A stretch of DNA of 64,000 nt from Candidatus Kurthia intestinigallinarum (GTDB taxonomy: Bacteria > Bacillota > Bacilli > Bacillales_A > Planococcaceae). The notes under the pieces were generated by a model that worked only from the letters and a program-made list of their open reading frames with translations, searched no databases and was not told the DNA's origin. The stretch spans positions 682,001 through 746,000 of the forward strand of contig NZ_JTFC01000031.1 of NCBI RefSeq assembly GCF_003991225.1, written 5' to 3'. Shown here piece by piece: positions 7,958 to 17,285 of the stretch (position 1 is the first letter of the stretch; each line of letters opens with the position of its first letter). The position numbers were made by a program, and so were the translations under genes.

Positions 7958-10900
7958 TTATTGAGCTACTACTGTTGTAGCGTTGTCATATGTGCCATTT
8001 GAATCTGTATCAGTATCGTTACCTACTGTTACGGAAAATTCTTTTGTTACAGAAGCAGCGCCTTTAGTAATTGTAGCTTTTAATACATCATTTTGTACTG
8101 AAGTACTACGTGTAGCTGTTGTGTAAGTACCTGTTGCAATTGTACCTGTACCAGTAACTGTCCATGCTACATCTGCAGTATTTTGAGTCGTTGGTAAAGT
8201 AATTGTAGATTGGGCTGAAGCAGAATCTGTCACTGATAAAGTTAAAGCAGTTTTTGCTGCTAATACTGTTACAGTGTCATTTACTGCTGTTTGTACTTCA
8301 GCTTTAGTTAAATCTGAACCCTTAGCAGTTTTTGCTGTTGCTACTGTTGCTTTCACATCTGCAAGATTAGTAGTGGTTACATCTGTTACCCCTGCGGTAG
8401 TAAATTCCGCAGCTGTTGCCGTTCCAGCATTTACTTTATCTAATGCTGCTGCTTCGTTAGCAGCTGTTGTTTTAGCTGTATCTGCTGCGTCAAGTAATGC
8501 TTGTACACCCGCTTTATCTGTTGCTGTTGCTTTATTAGCGATTGCTGCATTAGCTTCTGCCACTGTTAAACCTTTAATATCTAAATCTGCTGTTGTATAA
8601 TCTGCTGCTGCAGGAGCTGATTTTGTTTGATCAGCTGCATAGTCTGTTACTACTTTTAAAGCTGCTGCAGCTACTTCTTTAGCTTTTGCATCAGCAATTT
8701 CTTTTGTTAATGATGCTACATTGTATTGTTTGCCGCCTTGTAATGCTTTAAGAACCACATCAGTAACAAATGCATCTTTATCTTTTAAGTCTTGGTATGC
8801 TGCTACGTCTGCAAGAGCTTTTTTGATTGCGTCTTCATCGCCTGCTACGTTCACTGCTGCTACGATGTCAGTAGTTACTAAACCAGTTGCGATACCTTTA
8901 AATTCGATAGAACCTTCTACTAATGCAACGCCTGCTTTAGTTGTTGTTGCAGAAACATTTACTTTAGATTCATTATCTGAAGTGAATGAAAGTGTTGCTG
9001 CACCATTACCATTTAATGTAACTGTAGCTGTTGCACCAGTATTACCAATGTTAATTACATTTCCATCAACTGTAGTTAAACCCGTTAAGTTACCGAATGT
9101 AGTTGATAATTCAAATGTTACTTTGTTAGCTGTGTTAGAAGCTAATGCTGGAGTGTAAGCGAAACCGTTTTGGTCAACTGTTTGATAAGTAAGAGTTACA
9201 TTTTCTTTAGCTTTTGCAACTGTAATTTCTTTACCTGCAACATTTGTGAATGCAAGTTTAGCTTTTTCTACTACTGCGTCACCGAAGTAAGTGATTTCAG
9301 CTACTGCTTGTGTATCATCGTTATCAAGTTTTGTTGCATTAGAACCGTTTTCTAGGTAAACCACTGGAGTTACAAAGTTATCAGTGATATCACTTGAAAT
9401 TGAGTATTTAACTTGACCATTTTTGTCAGTTTTTAAGTTGTAAGTACCATCAGTGTTACGATCAACTTGTTTGCCGTCTACATCGAATACGTGTAAAGCA
9501 TTACGTTGTGCTGTTGTGTGATTATCTTTAAATGTTAATTTAACATTTGTATTAGCTGGTGCAGTTTTGCCATCTTTATCAGTTAAAGTTGCAACGAATT
9601 GACGGCCACCGAAGTTTGCACCTAAATCTGCTGTGCTAATTGCTCGTTTCGCTGCCGCAGCATTTTGTGTACCTTGAGCTTCGTTTGTTAAACTTACATT
9701 TTGAGCATTAGCAAATGTTACTGTTGAAGCAGTTGTTTGTAATTCTGTTGGGTTTAAGCGGTTATAACCAGCTTGTGATGCTTGATTTTGATCATCGATA
9801 TAAACTACTGGAGTTACAGAAGTATTTGAACCAGTTACTGTGAATTCAGCAGTACCTTTGTCATTTAACGTAATTGTAATAGCACGTTGTGCACCAGTTG
9901 TAACTTGGTATGGTGTTACAGCAGTAGCAGAACTACTAGCATCAACGATTCCAGCTGCATAGTTTACTTTATCTGGAGTTACTTCATAGTTTTCAGCAAA
10001 TGTTACTTTTACTTGTTGTTTTGGAGTACCAGTTACTTTATAAACTTTTTTACCTTTGTTTGCAATTGAAGATGCTGTAGTTACATCTTCAACTGTTAAT
10101 GGTTGAGCTACACCCCAGAATACATTCGTAGTTGTACGTTTAGTTGGAGCGCCAGTAGCATAAGCAGTTACTGAATCAGTTGAAGCTGTGTATTGAGTGT
10201 AAGTATAAGAAGCTACACCATTTTCGTCAGTGAATACTTCAACAGTTTGGTCTTTACCTTGGCTCCCGTTTGTATTATCTTTATCGTTATCGATAACGAA
10301 AGTTACAGGAATACCAGCTTTAGATTGACCTTCAGCAACAGTTACAGTAGCTTTTACAGTTACTTGTTCGCCGATTTTAGCTTGTTGAGAAGTTTGGTAT
10401 GGTTTAACTTCAGTAGATTTGATAGCTGTTGGAATTGCAGCATTGAAGCCTACGAAAGTTTTTGTATCGTTTTCTTTGTAAGTGATAACGTATTCTTTAG
10501 CAGCTTCTTGTTTAGAAGTTGTAAGAACAACTACTTTAGAATCTGTTTGTTTAAGAGCAGCGTTAGAAACTGTTAAGCCTTCGATTTTGAAGTCAGCAGC
10601 TTTGATGTTTTCAGCTTTTTGACCTTCTTTGAATGTTACTTCAACAGTAGTATCGTTGATCGCTTTTACTGAAGCAACATCTTTCGCTACAAGTACGCCG
10701 TCTTTGTACTCAGCGCCATTGATTTCGCCGTTTGCTAATTTACCGTTGTTGTAGAATTTGCCGTCTTTTTCAGGGTATTGTACTAAGCCTTGGGCAACTT
10801 TACCGTTGTTGTAAAGTGTTTTAGAAGCTTCGTGTAATACGTAGCCTTTTGCAAGTTTACCGTCAACGAATAATAATGTTTCGCCGCCGCGTGTTGCTGT

Positions 10901-11359
10901 TTTTTGGCCTTTTTTAAGTTTACCGTTTTGGTAAAGGAATTTGTCGCCTTCAACGTTCGTGTAAACTGTGTAACCTTTATCAAGTTTACCGTTTTTGTAT
11001 AGGCGTTCGTTTTTGCCAGCTTGTTTCCAGCCATCTGCTAATTTACCATCTTTGAATAGTAAAGTTTTGCTGTTAGCTGTTTTGTAGCCTTTTTTAAGTG
11101 TTGGGCCGTAGAATAATTTTTGAGCTGCGCCAGTACCGATGATTTTGTATTTTTTAGCTGGAGCTAATTTACCGTTTTTGTAAAGTTTTCCGCCGAATAC
11201 TTTCCAGCCTTTCACTAGTTTACCTGTAGAAGTGTGTACTAGTTGATCCTTAGCGTTTGTTTTGTATGAAGCAGCTGATGCGCCTGGTGCTGCTGTTGCT
11301 ACTACAGATGCAGTAAGTGCTACTGCTGCTGCAGATTTAATGATTTTGTGTTTTCCCAT
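7958..11359 (-). CDS. Probable S-layer protein, repeat-anchored, no SLH domains
   Basis: The ATG follows AAGGGAGGA by eight bases. Residues 1-29 are a signal peptide (AAPGASA). Residues 30-230 hold about nine repeats of the type LYKNGKLxKGYK, shared with the 941-aa protein at 778. Residues 230-870 are beta-rich, Thr/Val/Ala-rich domains of bacterial Ig type. Residues 880-1040 are Ala-rich helices, and the end is another beta domain (TLSVTDSASAQSTITLP to TVGNDTD). There is no Cys, the protein is acidic and Ala/Thr-rich, and it has a strong ribosome site, a 600-bp leader region and its own terminator. This is the usual profile of an abundant S-layer protein. No SLH domain is present; the N-terminal repeats may bind wall polymer instead. 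Confidence 0.75.
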   Translation of the reverse strand: MGKHKIIKSAAAVALTASVVATAAPGASAASYKTNAKDQLVHTSTGKLVKGWKVFGGKLYKNGKLAPAKKYKIIGTGAAQKLFYGPTLKKGYKTANSKTLLFKDGKLADGWKQAGKNERLYKNGKLDKGYTVYTNVEGDKFLYQNGKLKKGQKTATRGGETLLFVDGKLAKGYVLHEASKTLYNNGKVAQGLVQYPEKDGKFYNNGKLANGEINGAEYKDGVLVAKDVASVKAINDTTVEVTFKEGQKAENIKAADFKIEGLTVSNAALKQTDSKVVVLTTSKQEAAKEYVITYKENDTKTFVGFNAAIPTAIKSTEVKPYQTSQQAKIGEQVTVKATVTVAEGQSKAGIPVTFVIDNDKDNTNGSQGKDQTVEVFTDENGVASYTYTQYTASTDSVTAYATGAPTKRTTTNVFWGVAQPLTVEDVTTASSIANKGKKVYKVTGTPKQQVKVTFAENYEVTPDKVNYAAGIVDASSSATAVTPYQVTTGAQRAITITLNDKGTAEFTVTGSNTSVTPVVYIDDQNQASQAGYNRLNPTELQTTASTVTFANAQNVSLTNEAQGTQNAAAAKRAISTADLGANFGGRQFVATLTDKDGKTAPANTNVKLTFKDNHTTAQRNALHVFDVDGKQVDRNTDGTYNLKTDKNGQVKYSISSDITDNFVTPVVYLENGSNATKLDNDDTQAVAEITYFGDAVVEKAKLAFTNVAGKEITVAKAKENVTLTYQTVDQNGFAYTPALASNTANKVTFELSTTFGNLTGLTTVDGNVINIGNTGATATVTLNGNGAATLSFTSDNESKVNVSATTTKAGVALVEGSIEFKGIATGLVTTDIVAAVNVAGDEDAIKKALADVAAYQDLKDKDAFVTDVVLKALQGGKQYNVASLTKEIADAKAKEVAAAALKVVTDYAADQTKSAPAAADYTTADLDIKGLTVAEANAAIANKATATDKAGVQALLDAADTAKTTAANEAAALDKVNAGTATAAEFTTAGVTDVTTTNLADVKATVATAKTAKGSDLTKAEVQTAVNDTVTVLAAKTALTLSVTDSASAQSTITLPTTQNTADVAWTVTGTGTIATGTYTTATRSTSVQNDVLKATITKGAASVTKEFSVTVGNDTDTDSNGTYDNATTVVAQ

Positions 11360-11994
11360 GAATGAAAATCCTCCCTTAATTAGATATGATTAGTCATCTC
11401 GCTTCCTGCGAAAAGTGTATCAACTAATCATGCTTAGCCTAATTATCGTCCAATCGTAGGAGAATTTCCACCTTTTTTTCTACCAAATAATTCTACTTAA
11501 CAAGGAAGATATCACTATATTAATAACAAAATCAAATTATTACTCTTATAAACCTTGTATAGAATAGATACTTATTATTTTAATCATAAAAGTGATATTA
11601 AATACGATTGTTTAATTCCAAAGTATTGTTTTTAAGTCCTTTCATGTCACAGAATTGTCTATTTTGAGCGATTTCTATGATTTTGTAACAATCGATCTCT
11701 AATTAGTCGTCATTTCATGTAGAGTTTCTTCCTATTATATAATGAATTTCTTTTGGTTAATATCAACATTCTTTTACATATTTTAACATTTTTTATGTGA
11801 GCAATATTACAATTGTTACATTCAAATTAGCTATTCAACCGAACATTTATAAGAATATTCGCATCTATCGGATTTTGTCGAATCAGGCGATTTACCTAGT
11901 AAATCGCATTCAGGGACTTTCTTGCTACCTAAACGCAACCAAAACAAATAAAAAAGCATCCCCCTATTTACACAGGGAGATGCTTTTAAATCGC
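11360..11994 (-). promoter_or_regulatory. Long leader/promoter region of the S-layer-type gene
   Basis: No gene is seen in 600 bp. Close to the start codon a branched inverted repeat spans 11378-11444: AATTAG and ATGATTAGT pair with ACTAATCAT and CTAATT, and the base of this stem touches the ribosome site (11370-11377). A TATAAT box on the minus strand at about 11737-11742 could be a -10 element. Structured leaders are common for long-lived S-layer mRNAs. The stem is clear; the promoter is tentative. Confidence 0.5.
11946..11990. terminator. Bidirectional terminator after the 515-aa SH3-repeat gene
   Basis: AAAAGCATC (11952-11960) pairs with GATGCTTTT (11979-11987), with an inner CCCT/AGGG pair; A- and T-runs flank both sides. 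Confidence 0.85.
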
Positions 11995-13542
11995 TTACTT
12001 TGTTTTTGTTACTTGTGAGGCTTTTACCCAGCCTGTTTTTGTGCCAAGCTGTCCAACATACCATGTGTCGTTGCCAATAATGGCTGTTGATGTTGGCTTG
12101 AAGGTATCACCTGCGAAGGGCTTCATCGTTGTGTACAGGATATTGCGTGATTTCCCGTTTGGTCGTGTATAGCCCTTCCCTGTCCCGTCAATTGTAAAGC
12201 TGTCCTTCGTATTGATCGTGAACTTCAGCGTTTGCTTTGCTAGGCTCTTATCTTTCACCCAACCAATGATATCACCTGATTGGCTGCGGCGAATTTCGTA
12301 ATAGGTCGTATTTTTTACGACATTCTTCTTATATATATAGAACGTTTCATTTGTATAGCTTTTACCTGCTAAAAATTTGGTACTTGATTTTCCGGCAACG
12401 CGGAAGATAGGTGTCTTCGCAGATTTTGTCTGTCCTACATAGCTAACAGCGGTTGTTTTTGAGGTAGCTGTATTGCCCGTTTGCGTGATTGAATCGGTCA
12501 CACTAGCTGCAGATACCCAGACATTGCGTACGCCAACTGTACCGTAGTACCAAAGCTCACCGTTTACTTCGACGGTTTCTTTCGCACGGAAGTTTGTATT
12601 TTTATAGGTGTTTAGTGAATGCCAGATGTTGCGCTCGCCACCTGCTGGGCGTGAATAGGCATTGCCTTTCCCTGTTAGCTTGAAGTTTTCCGTCACATTC
12701 GCATGTGCCTTTAATGAAGCAAGCTCAATCGCAGCAGATTTCACCCAGCCAACTGCTTCACTGCTCGCGCTTTCATTACGTGAGATGCGATAATACGTTA
12801 CGCCATTGACGATTTTCTTTTGATGGACGTAGAAGTTATTTTCTGTATACAGGGTACCGGCCGTTTGTAGCTTTGCGCCGCCAGCTGTTTTGTAGATCAC
12901 ATTTGCTGTGCTATGCAGCATGCCCATATAGCTGACATTCATTGCTTCTGTTGTGGCTCCTGCTGTATCGACCTTTTCTGATAGGCTATTTGCTGAAATC
13001 CACACATTACGCGCGCCTACTTTTCCGTAATACCAAATCGCTGTGCCTACTTTTACCGTACGCTGCGGATAAAATTGACGGTTTTTATAGTCTTTTAATG
13101 AATGCCAAATATTCCGTTCGCCACCATCTGGACGTGAATAGGCATTGCCTTTCCCGTTCATTGGATGTGCTTTAACGACATTTTTTTGCTCCGTCATTTT
13201 TTTTACGTTAATTGTTGAGGCCTTCACCCAGCCGATGGCACCGAATGTTGGGTTCTCATTTCGTGAAATGCGGTAGTACGTCACGCCATTGACGACAGCC
13301 TTTTTATGCACATAAAAGCTGTTTTTTGAATACAATGTATCGACTGTATCGAATTTATTGCCGGCAGGCGCGTCATAAATAGCCGTTTTTGGATTATCAA
13401 TCTGTCCCATGTAGGTAATCGCTGTCGTTTTTGTCGCTGCCTGCGCCACCTGCACGTCTTTCGTTCCGTTTATTGTCATTGGTGCTGTCATGATTGTTGT
13501 AGCCATCCCCATGGCCGCTACTATCTTCCAAGATTTTTTCAT
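11995..13542 (-). CDS. Exported protein made of SH3/GW-like wall-binding repeats
   Basis: The signal peptide (1-35) ends VQVAQA. The mature part is three repeats of about 150 residues. Each has an SH3-like half ending IGWVK and a second half with the phrase GKGxAYSRPxGGxRNI(W/L) and a terminal NxWVxA. The same repeats occur in the glucosaminidases at 13903 and 17286. There is no catalytic domain, so it may be a wall-binding or competitor protein, or a hydrolase that lost its enzyme domain. The ribosome site AAAGGTGG lies ten bases before the ATG. It has its own terminator and is probably monocistronic. Confidence 0.75.
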   Translation of the reverse strand: MKKSWKIVAAMGMATTIMTAPMTINGTKDVQVAQAATKTTAITYMGQIDNPKTAIYDAPAGNKFDTVDTLYSKNSFYVHKKAVVNGVTYYRISRNENPTFGAIGWVKASTINVKKMTEQKNVVKAHPMNGKGNAYSRPDGGERNIWHSLKDYKNRQFYPQRTVKVGTAIWYYGKVGARNVWISANSLSEKVDTAGATTEAMNVSYMGMLHSTANVIYKTAGGAKLQTAGTLYTENNFYVHQKKIVNGVTYYRISRNESASSEAVGWVKSAAIELASLKAHANVTENFKLTGKGNAYSRPAGGERNIWHSLNTYKNTNFRAKETVEVNGELWYYGTVGVRNVWVSAASVTDSITQTGNTATSKTTAVSYVGQTKSAKTPIFRVAGKSSTKFLAGKSYTNETFYIYKKNVVKNTTYYEIRRSQSGDIIGWVKDKSLAKQTLKFTINTKDSFTIDGTGKGYTRPNGKSRNILYTTMKPFAGDTFKPTSTAIIGNDTWYVGQLGTKTGWVKASQVTKTK

Positions 13543-13902
13543 CTTCTCTTTACCACCTTTATTTTTTCTCTCTGCGTTTTAATATATCATTTTGATACTT
13601 ATTTTAGTCCTACGTTTCATAGATGATTAGAACCGTTTTTGATATCAATATATACTTCAGCTCTACCCTACATCACATATATTGGACAATATAAAAGGTC
13701 TTAGGAACTAATTTATTTCGCCTTCATTGCATATCTTTAGACCTTTACAGCGAGATTTACCATTTTTAGGTATTTGCTAATACAGTGTATATCTATACTT
13801 AATTTTACTTTTAAGTTTATATATTCTCGTTTTTTAAGTCTTATGATATAGAAATAAAAAAAGAGATGTACGATTGCTCGTACATCTCTTTTAAGCGTTA
13901 TT
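13543..13902. other. Intergenic region, promoter of the 515-aa gene expected
   Basis: A/T-rich with no gene. A terminator stem for the upstream glucosaminidase lies at its right edge (13861-13890). The palindromic phrase ATATATTGGACAATAT lies near 13677-13692. No clear promoter hexamers were found. Confidence 0.4.
13858..13893. terminator. Bidirectional terminator after the 1012-aa glucosaminidase
   Basis: AAGAGATGTACGA (13861-13873) pairs perfectly with TCGTACATCTCTT (13878-13890) around TTGC, with A- and T-runs on each side. Confidence 0.9.
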
Positions 13903-16900
13903 TTAGAAAAGGCGTAGCTCTACTTCCTTCACCCAGCCAACTTTCGTCGAATTAGGTATTTGTACACTGATATAACTCGCACCAGATGTATCTTTTGATT
14001 TAATATTTTTTCCATTTTCATCTAAAATCATATTGATATGTGCATTTTTACTTAATGTACCAATTGACAGCGCTGCTGGCGTGCCCGCTTCGCTCCAAAT
14101 AACGGTATTGTCCTTCACCGCCGATGCAATGCTCGGAATCGATAGATTTGCTGACTGCACCCATGCCTGCGTGCCGTTATAATCAATGCGGAACCAGCGC
14201 GATGCGGTCGTATCACGCACATCCTCGTGGTACGCGACGATATTCAGCTTATCCCCTACTTTAGCGGTCGCCATTTCACGTGCTGGCTGTACATAAGGCA
14301 TATTATACAGCTTCGTTGCTGTCGTCACAGTCGCTGTCCCATTAATCGTGCGGAATGATGTGGGCTGTGGCTGATTCGCCGGAATAATATGATCATACTG
14401 TGCGGTAATGCGCGCCGGTTCATTCGTTGACGCGGCCTTTTTGTCGTAATACGTGCGGTCATAGGCCTTCATTTCATTCATTAAGCGTGAGATGCTGCCA
14501 CCCCAGTTTTTATCGGTCGCGTATTTGACGTTCATGCCAGCTGGTGTTGGACCATTATTGTAAATGGCGCCGTCTTTTAAATATTTATGATAGATTTGAT
14601 CGGCATAGTATTCGACGCCGTCATTCATCGTTGGGAAGTAAATGGCGCATGTCTTCGCACATGAGTCATAGGCTTGGTAGCCAAAGGCATTATTTTTATA
14701 ATACAAAATTTCCGAGCCACCCCAGCCCGTCTCCCAAATCGCATGCGCCAGCATAAACTGCGCATTGATGCCATATTTCTCCTGCACCGCTAAAAACGTT
14801 GGAATGGCTTTATACAGTGCATTCGATTGAATAGCTGTCCCTTTTTTCTTTACTAAATAGGCTTCCATTTCAGCCTTTGTAATCGTGGATGTTTTCCGTA
14901 GGTTTTCGACGTAAAAGGGATTGGCTAAATGAGCAGAAGAAATCCATACCGTTTTGCCTCCCAGTGTACCGTTATAATAGATGACATTATTTATCGTGCG
15001 GGACGTTTTTGGAATAAACCCCTCTGTACGATACGCATCAAGCGAGCTATAGATGACCGTGCCCTTATTACCCGCTTCACTATAGGCCTTCCCCTGTCCT
15101 GTTAGAAAGAGCGAGGCTACCTCGGTAGTCGGCTCCTCCTCAAATGTTAAGTACTTACTTGAAACCCAGCCGCTCACCTCGCCGTTATAGCTCAGCTCAT
15201 AATATACGGCCCCGTCCGCTGTCACTGCCTTGCGTAGTGCCGCATAGCGCTGTGCCTTTTCTGCGGCTGATAAATTGCGTACGCTCGTGAGATTTTCAAC
15301 ATCCGCATAAATCGGTACGGTGCCACTCACGATACTCGCCTGTAAATTTACATTCGTATACGTCGGCTTCACCGGCTCTGGCGCTTTTTTATCGGTCGTA
15401 TTTGTCGCAGCTGTCCAGATGTCTACATCGTTGACTGTACTGCCGTAATACCACAGCTTGCCATCAACGAGTGCCGAACGCTCGACTTTAAAGTCTGTAT
15501 TGGCAAGTGCCGCAAGCGTGGATAGCACCGCTTCACCTGCTCGGCTCGCACCTGGTACTGAATAGCCACGCCCTGTACCCTTTAATGTGCGTGTGTCGTT
15601 TAGGTTCTGCTCATTCGTGTAGCTTGCGACTTTAACATCCGCTTCTGCCACAAAGCCAATATCCGCAAATTCATAGTACACCACATCATCAATCGTCGCC
15701 TTTTTGTCGATAAAGTGCGTCACATTGATATCTTCCGCATCAATGGCGACGGTTTTCGTTGGCTGCTTTAATGAAGGGATGGCCTTTGCGGTACTTTTCG
15801 TAATGCTTGCGACTGCCTCAATGGCTTCCTCCACAATAACGACCGTATCTGGCTCCTCCGGTGTAGGTGGCACAGGCTTTTTCGTTGTGATATCACTCGA
15901 CTTCAGCCAAACTGTATTGCCGCCAATTTTTGCTGTATACCAGTTTTTCGTACCAACTTTCACCTTTGAGGTTGGCTTAAATGATGTGTCCTTATAAGCT
16001 GCTAGTGATTTGTACAGCACATTACGCGAGGCGCCGGCTGGTCGTGTATAGCCCTTACCTGTGCCCTTTATATAGAAGGTTTTTTTACTATTTGGCATGA
16101 TTTTAAGCGTTTGTAGCTTCAGGCTCTTTTCCTTCACCCAGCCAATTGCTTCGCCGTCTTTTTTACGTGTAATTTCAAAATAGGCACTATCATTGATGAC
16201 CTTTTTTTGATACACGTAAAACGTTTCATTCGTATAGGTCGTACCCGCAAGCATCAAGGATTTTTTGTCGCCCGCTTCTTTATAAATCGGTGTCTTCGCT
16301 GATTTTGCATTGGCCACATAGCTCACTGCCTCTGCCTTCACAGCCGGCTTGTCCTCTGGCTTCGATGCTTCGACAGTCCCCACACTCGCTGCTTTAATCC
16401 ATACTGTATATGTATCGACTTTACCTAAATACCATATTTCATTGCCCACTTTTGCGGTAGACTGTGGCGTAAAGGTTTTATTTTTATAGGCACTTAAATT
16501 TTTGAACATCATATTACGTGCCTGGCCACCTGGTCGCGTATAGGCGATGCCTGTGCCATTTAATGTTTTTGCGGTGGCATCATTTTTTAGATAGCTAAAT
16601 GCAGCTAGCTTCAGACTCTTCTCCTTCACCCAGCCAATCGCTGTCGCCGCATCCGATGTACTGCGGGTAATTTGATAATACGTCGTGCCCGCTACAACCG
16701 TTTTTGTGCGCACATAAAACATTTCATTCGTATATTCCTTACCTGCAAGCGTCTTTACCTTTTTGTCACCAGCCTTGTCATAGATTGGTGTCTTCGCAGA
16801 TTTTGCCTGCGCGATAAAGCTCACCTTCATCGTTGTAGCCTGCTCTGTCGCTGCCTGTGCCAGTAAAGGCGATGTTAGCGGGCTTGTCATCAGTGTTGCC

Positions 16901-16941
16901 GCAAGACATGTTGCCGCAGCCGGTTTTAAATAATTTCTCAT
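13903..16941 (-). CDS. Exported GH73 N-acetylglucosaminidase with SH3/GW-like repeats
   Basis: Start chosen at the ATG at 16941, which has GGAAGGTGG upstream; an earlier ATG at 16959 sits inside that ribosome site. The signal peptide ends LLAQA. Residues 35-690 are four or five SH3/GW-like repeats (two strong, the rest diverged). Residues 700-860 are a glucosaminidase domain with the catalytic region AHAIWETGWGGSE, the phrase NNAFGYQAYDSC and a second Cys five residues later. Two more SH3 domains form the C-terminus (RIDYNGTQAWVQ, VGWVKEVEL). It should cut the glycan backbone of peptidoglycan during growth or cell separation, like B. subtilis LytD/LytG-class enzymes. The paralogue at 17286 has the same catalytic core. 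Confidence 0.88.
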   Translation of the reverse strand: MRNYLKPAAATCLAATLMTSPLTSPLLAQAATEQATTMKVSFIAQAKSAKTPIYDKAGDKKVKTLAGKEYTNEMFYVRTKTVVAGTTYYQITRSTSDAATAIGWVKEKSLKLAAFSYLKNDATAKTLNGTGIAYTRPGGQARNMMFKNLSAYKNKTFTPQSTAKVGNEIWYLGKVDTYTVWIKAASVGTVEASKPEDKPAVKAEAVSYVANAKSAKTPIYKEAGDKKSLMLAGTTYTNETFYVYQKKVINDSAYFEITRKKDGEAIGWVKEKSLKLQTLKIMPNSKKTFYIKGTGKGYTRPAGASRNVLYKSLAAYKDTSFKPTSKVKVGTKNWYTAKIGGNTVWLKSSDITTKKPVPPTPEEPDTVVIVEEAIEAVASITKSTAKAIPSLKQPTKTVAIDAEDINVTHFIDKKATIDDVVYYEFADIGFVAEADVKVASYTNEQNLNDTRTLKGTGRGYSVPGASRAGEAVLSTLAALANTDFKVERSALVDGKLWYYGSTVNDVDIWTAATNTTDKKAPEPVKPTYTNVNLQASIVSGTVPIYADVENLTSVRNLSAAEKAQRYAALRKAVTADGAVYYELSYNGEVSGWVSSKYLTFEEEPTTEVASLFLTGQGKAYSEAGNKGTVIYSSLDAYRTEGFIPKTSRTINNVIYYNGTLGGKTVWISSAHLANPFYVENLRKTSTITKAEMEAYLVKKKGTAIQSNALYKAIPTFLAVQEKYGINAQFMLAHAIWETGWGGSEILYYKNNAFGYQAYDSCAKTCAIYFPTMNDGVEYYADQIYHKYLKDGAIYNNGPTPAGMNVKYATDKNWGGSISRLMNEMKAYDRTYYDKKAASTNEPARITAQYDHIIPANQPQPTSFRTINGTATVTTATKLYNMPYVQPAREMATAKVGDKLNIVAYHEDVRDTTASRWFRIDYNGTQAWVQSANLSIPSIASAVKDNTVIWSEAGTPAALSIGTLSKNAHINMILDENGKNIKSKDTSGASYISVQIPNSTKVGWVKEVELRLF

Positions 16942-17285
16942 CAAACTTCCACCTTCCATTTACTTATCTACTTTCACTATACCATGCTAAATGATGTATT
17001 TGTGTACCAATATTAGTTAAATCATTGGAATCGTTTACACATTTTCGCTTTGCGCGGCAAAACGAAAACGCCAAAAGTCGGGTTTGGACACAGCGCTTAT
17101 TTGATAATATGCGCCATGTAACAACTCTATGCGAAAAACTGGCACTTATCGCTAAAATTGCATGATATATACGATGAAACGAATCGCAAGCCCTCCCAAA
17201 AAACGCGATTTCGGGTCGTTTTTCGGTCTCTGAGGGGCGATTTTGCACAAAAAAAACGTGCTAGTCGCACGTTTTTTGTCTCGCA
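16942..17285. other. Intergenic region between two glucosaminidase genes
   Basis: A 94-codon minus-strand frame here (16964-17248) has no ribosome site and an unlikely composition, and I do not call it. The stretch 17190-17240 is locally richer in G/C than its surroundings. The terminator of the 17286... gene's upstream neighbour is at 17251-17277. No clear promoter was recognised. Confidence 0.35.
17251..17277. terminator. Bidirectional terminator after the 508-aa glucosaminidase
   Basis: AAAAAACGTGC pairs with GCACGTTTTTT around TAGTC, nine bases after the stop of the minus-strand gene at 17286. Confidence 0.9.

Noticed and set aside
16964-17248. 94-codon minus-strand frame between the glucosaminidase genes
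   Set aside because: No ribosome site, Cys/Arg/His-rich translation unlike neighbours, and it occupies the promoter region.
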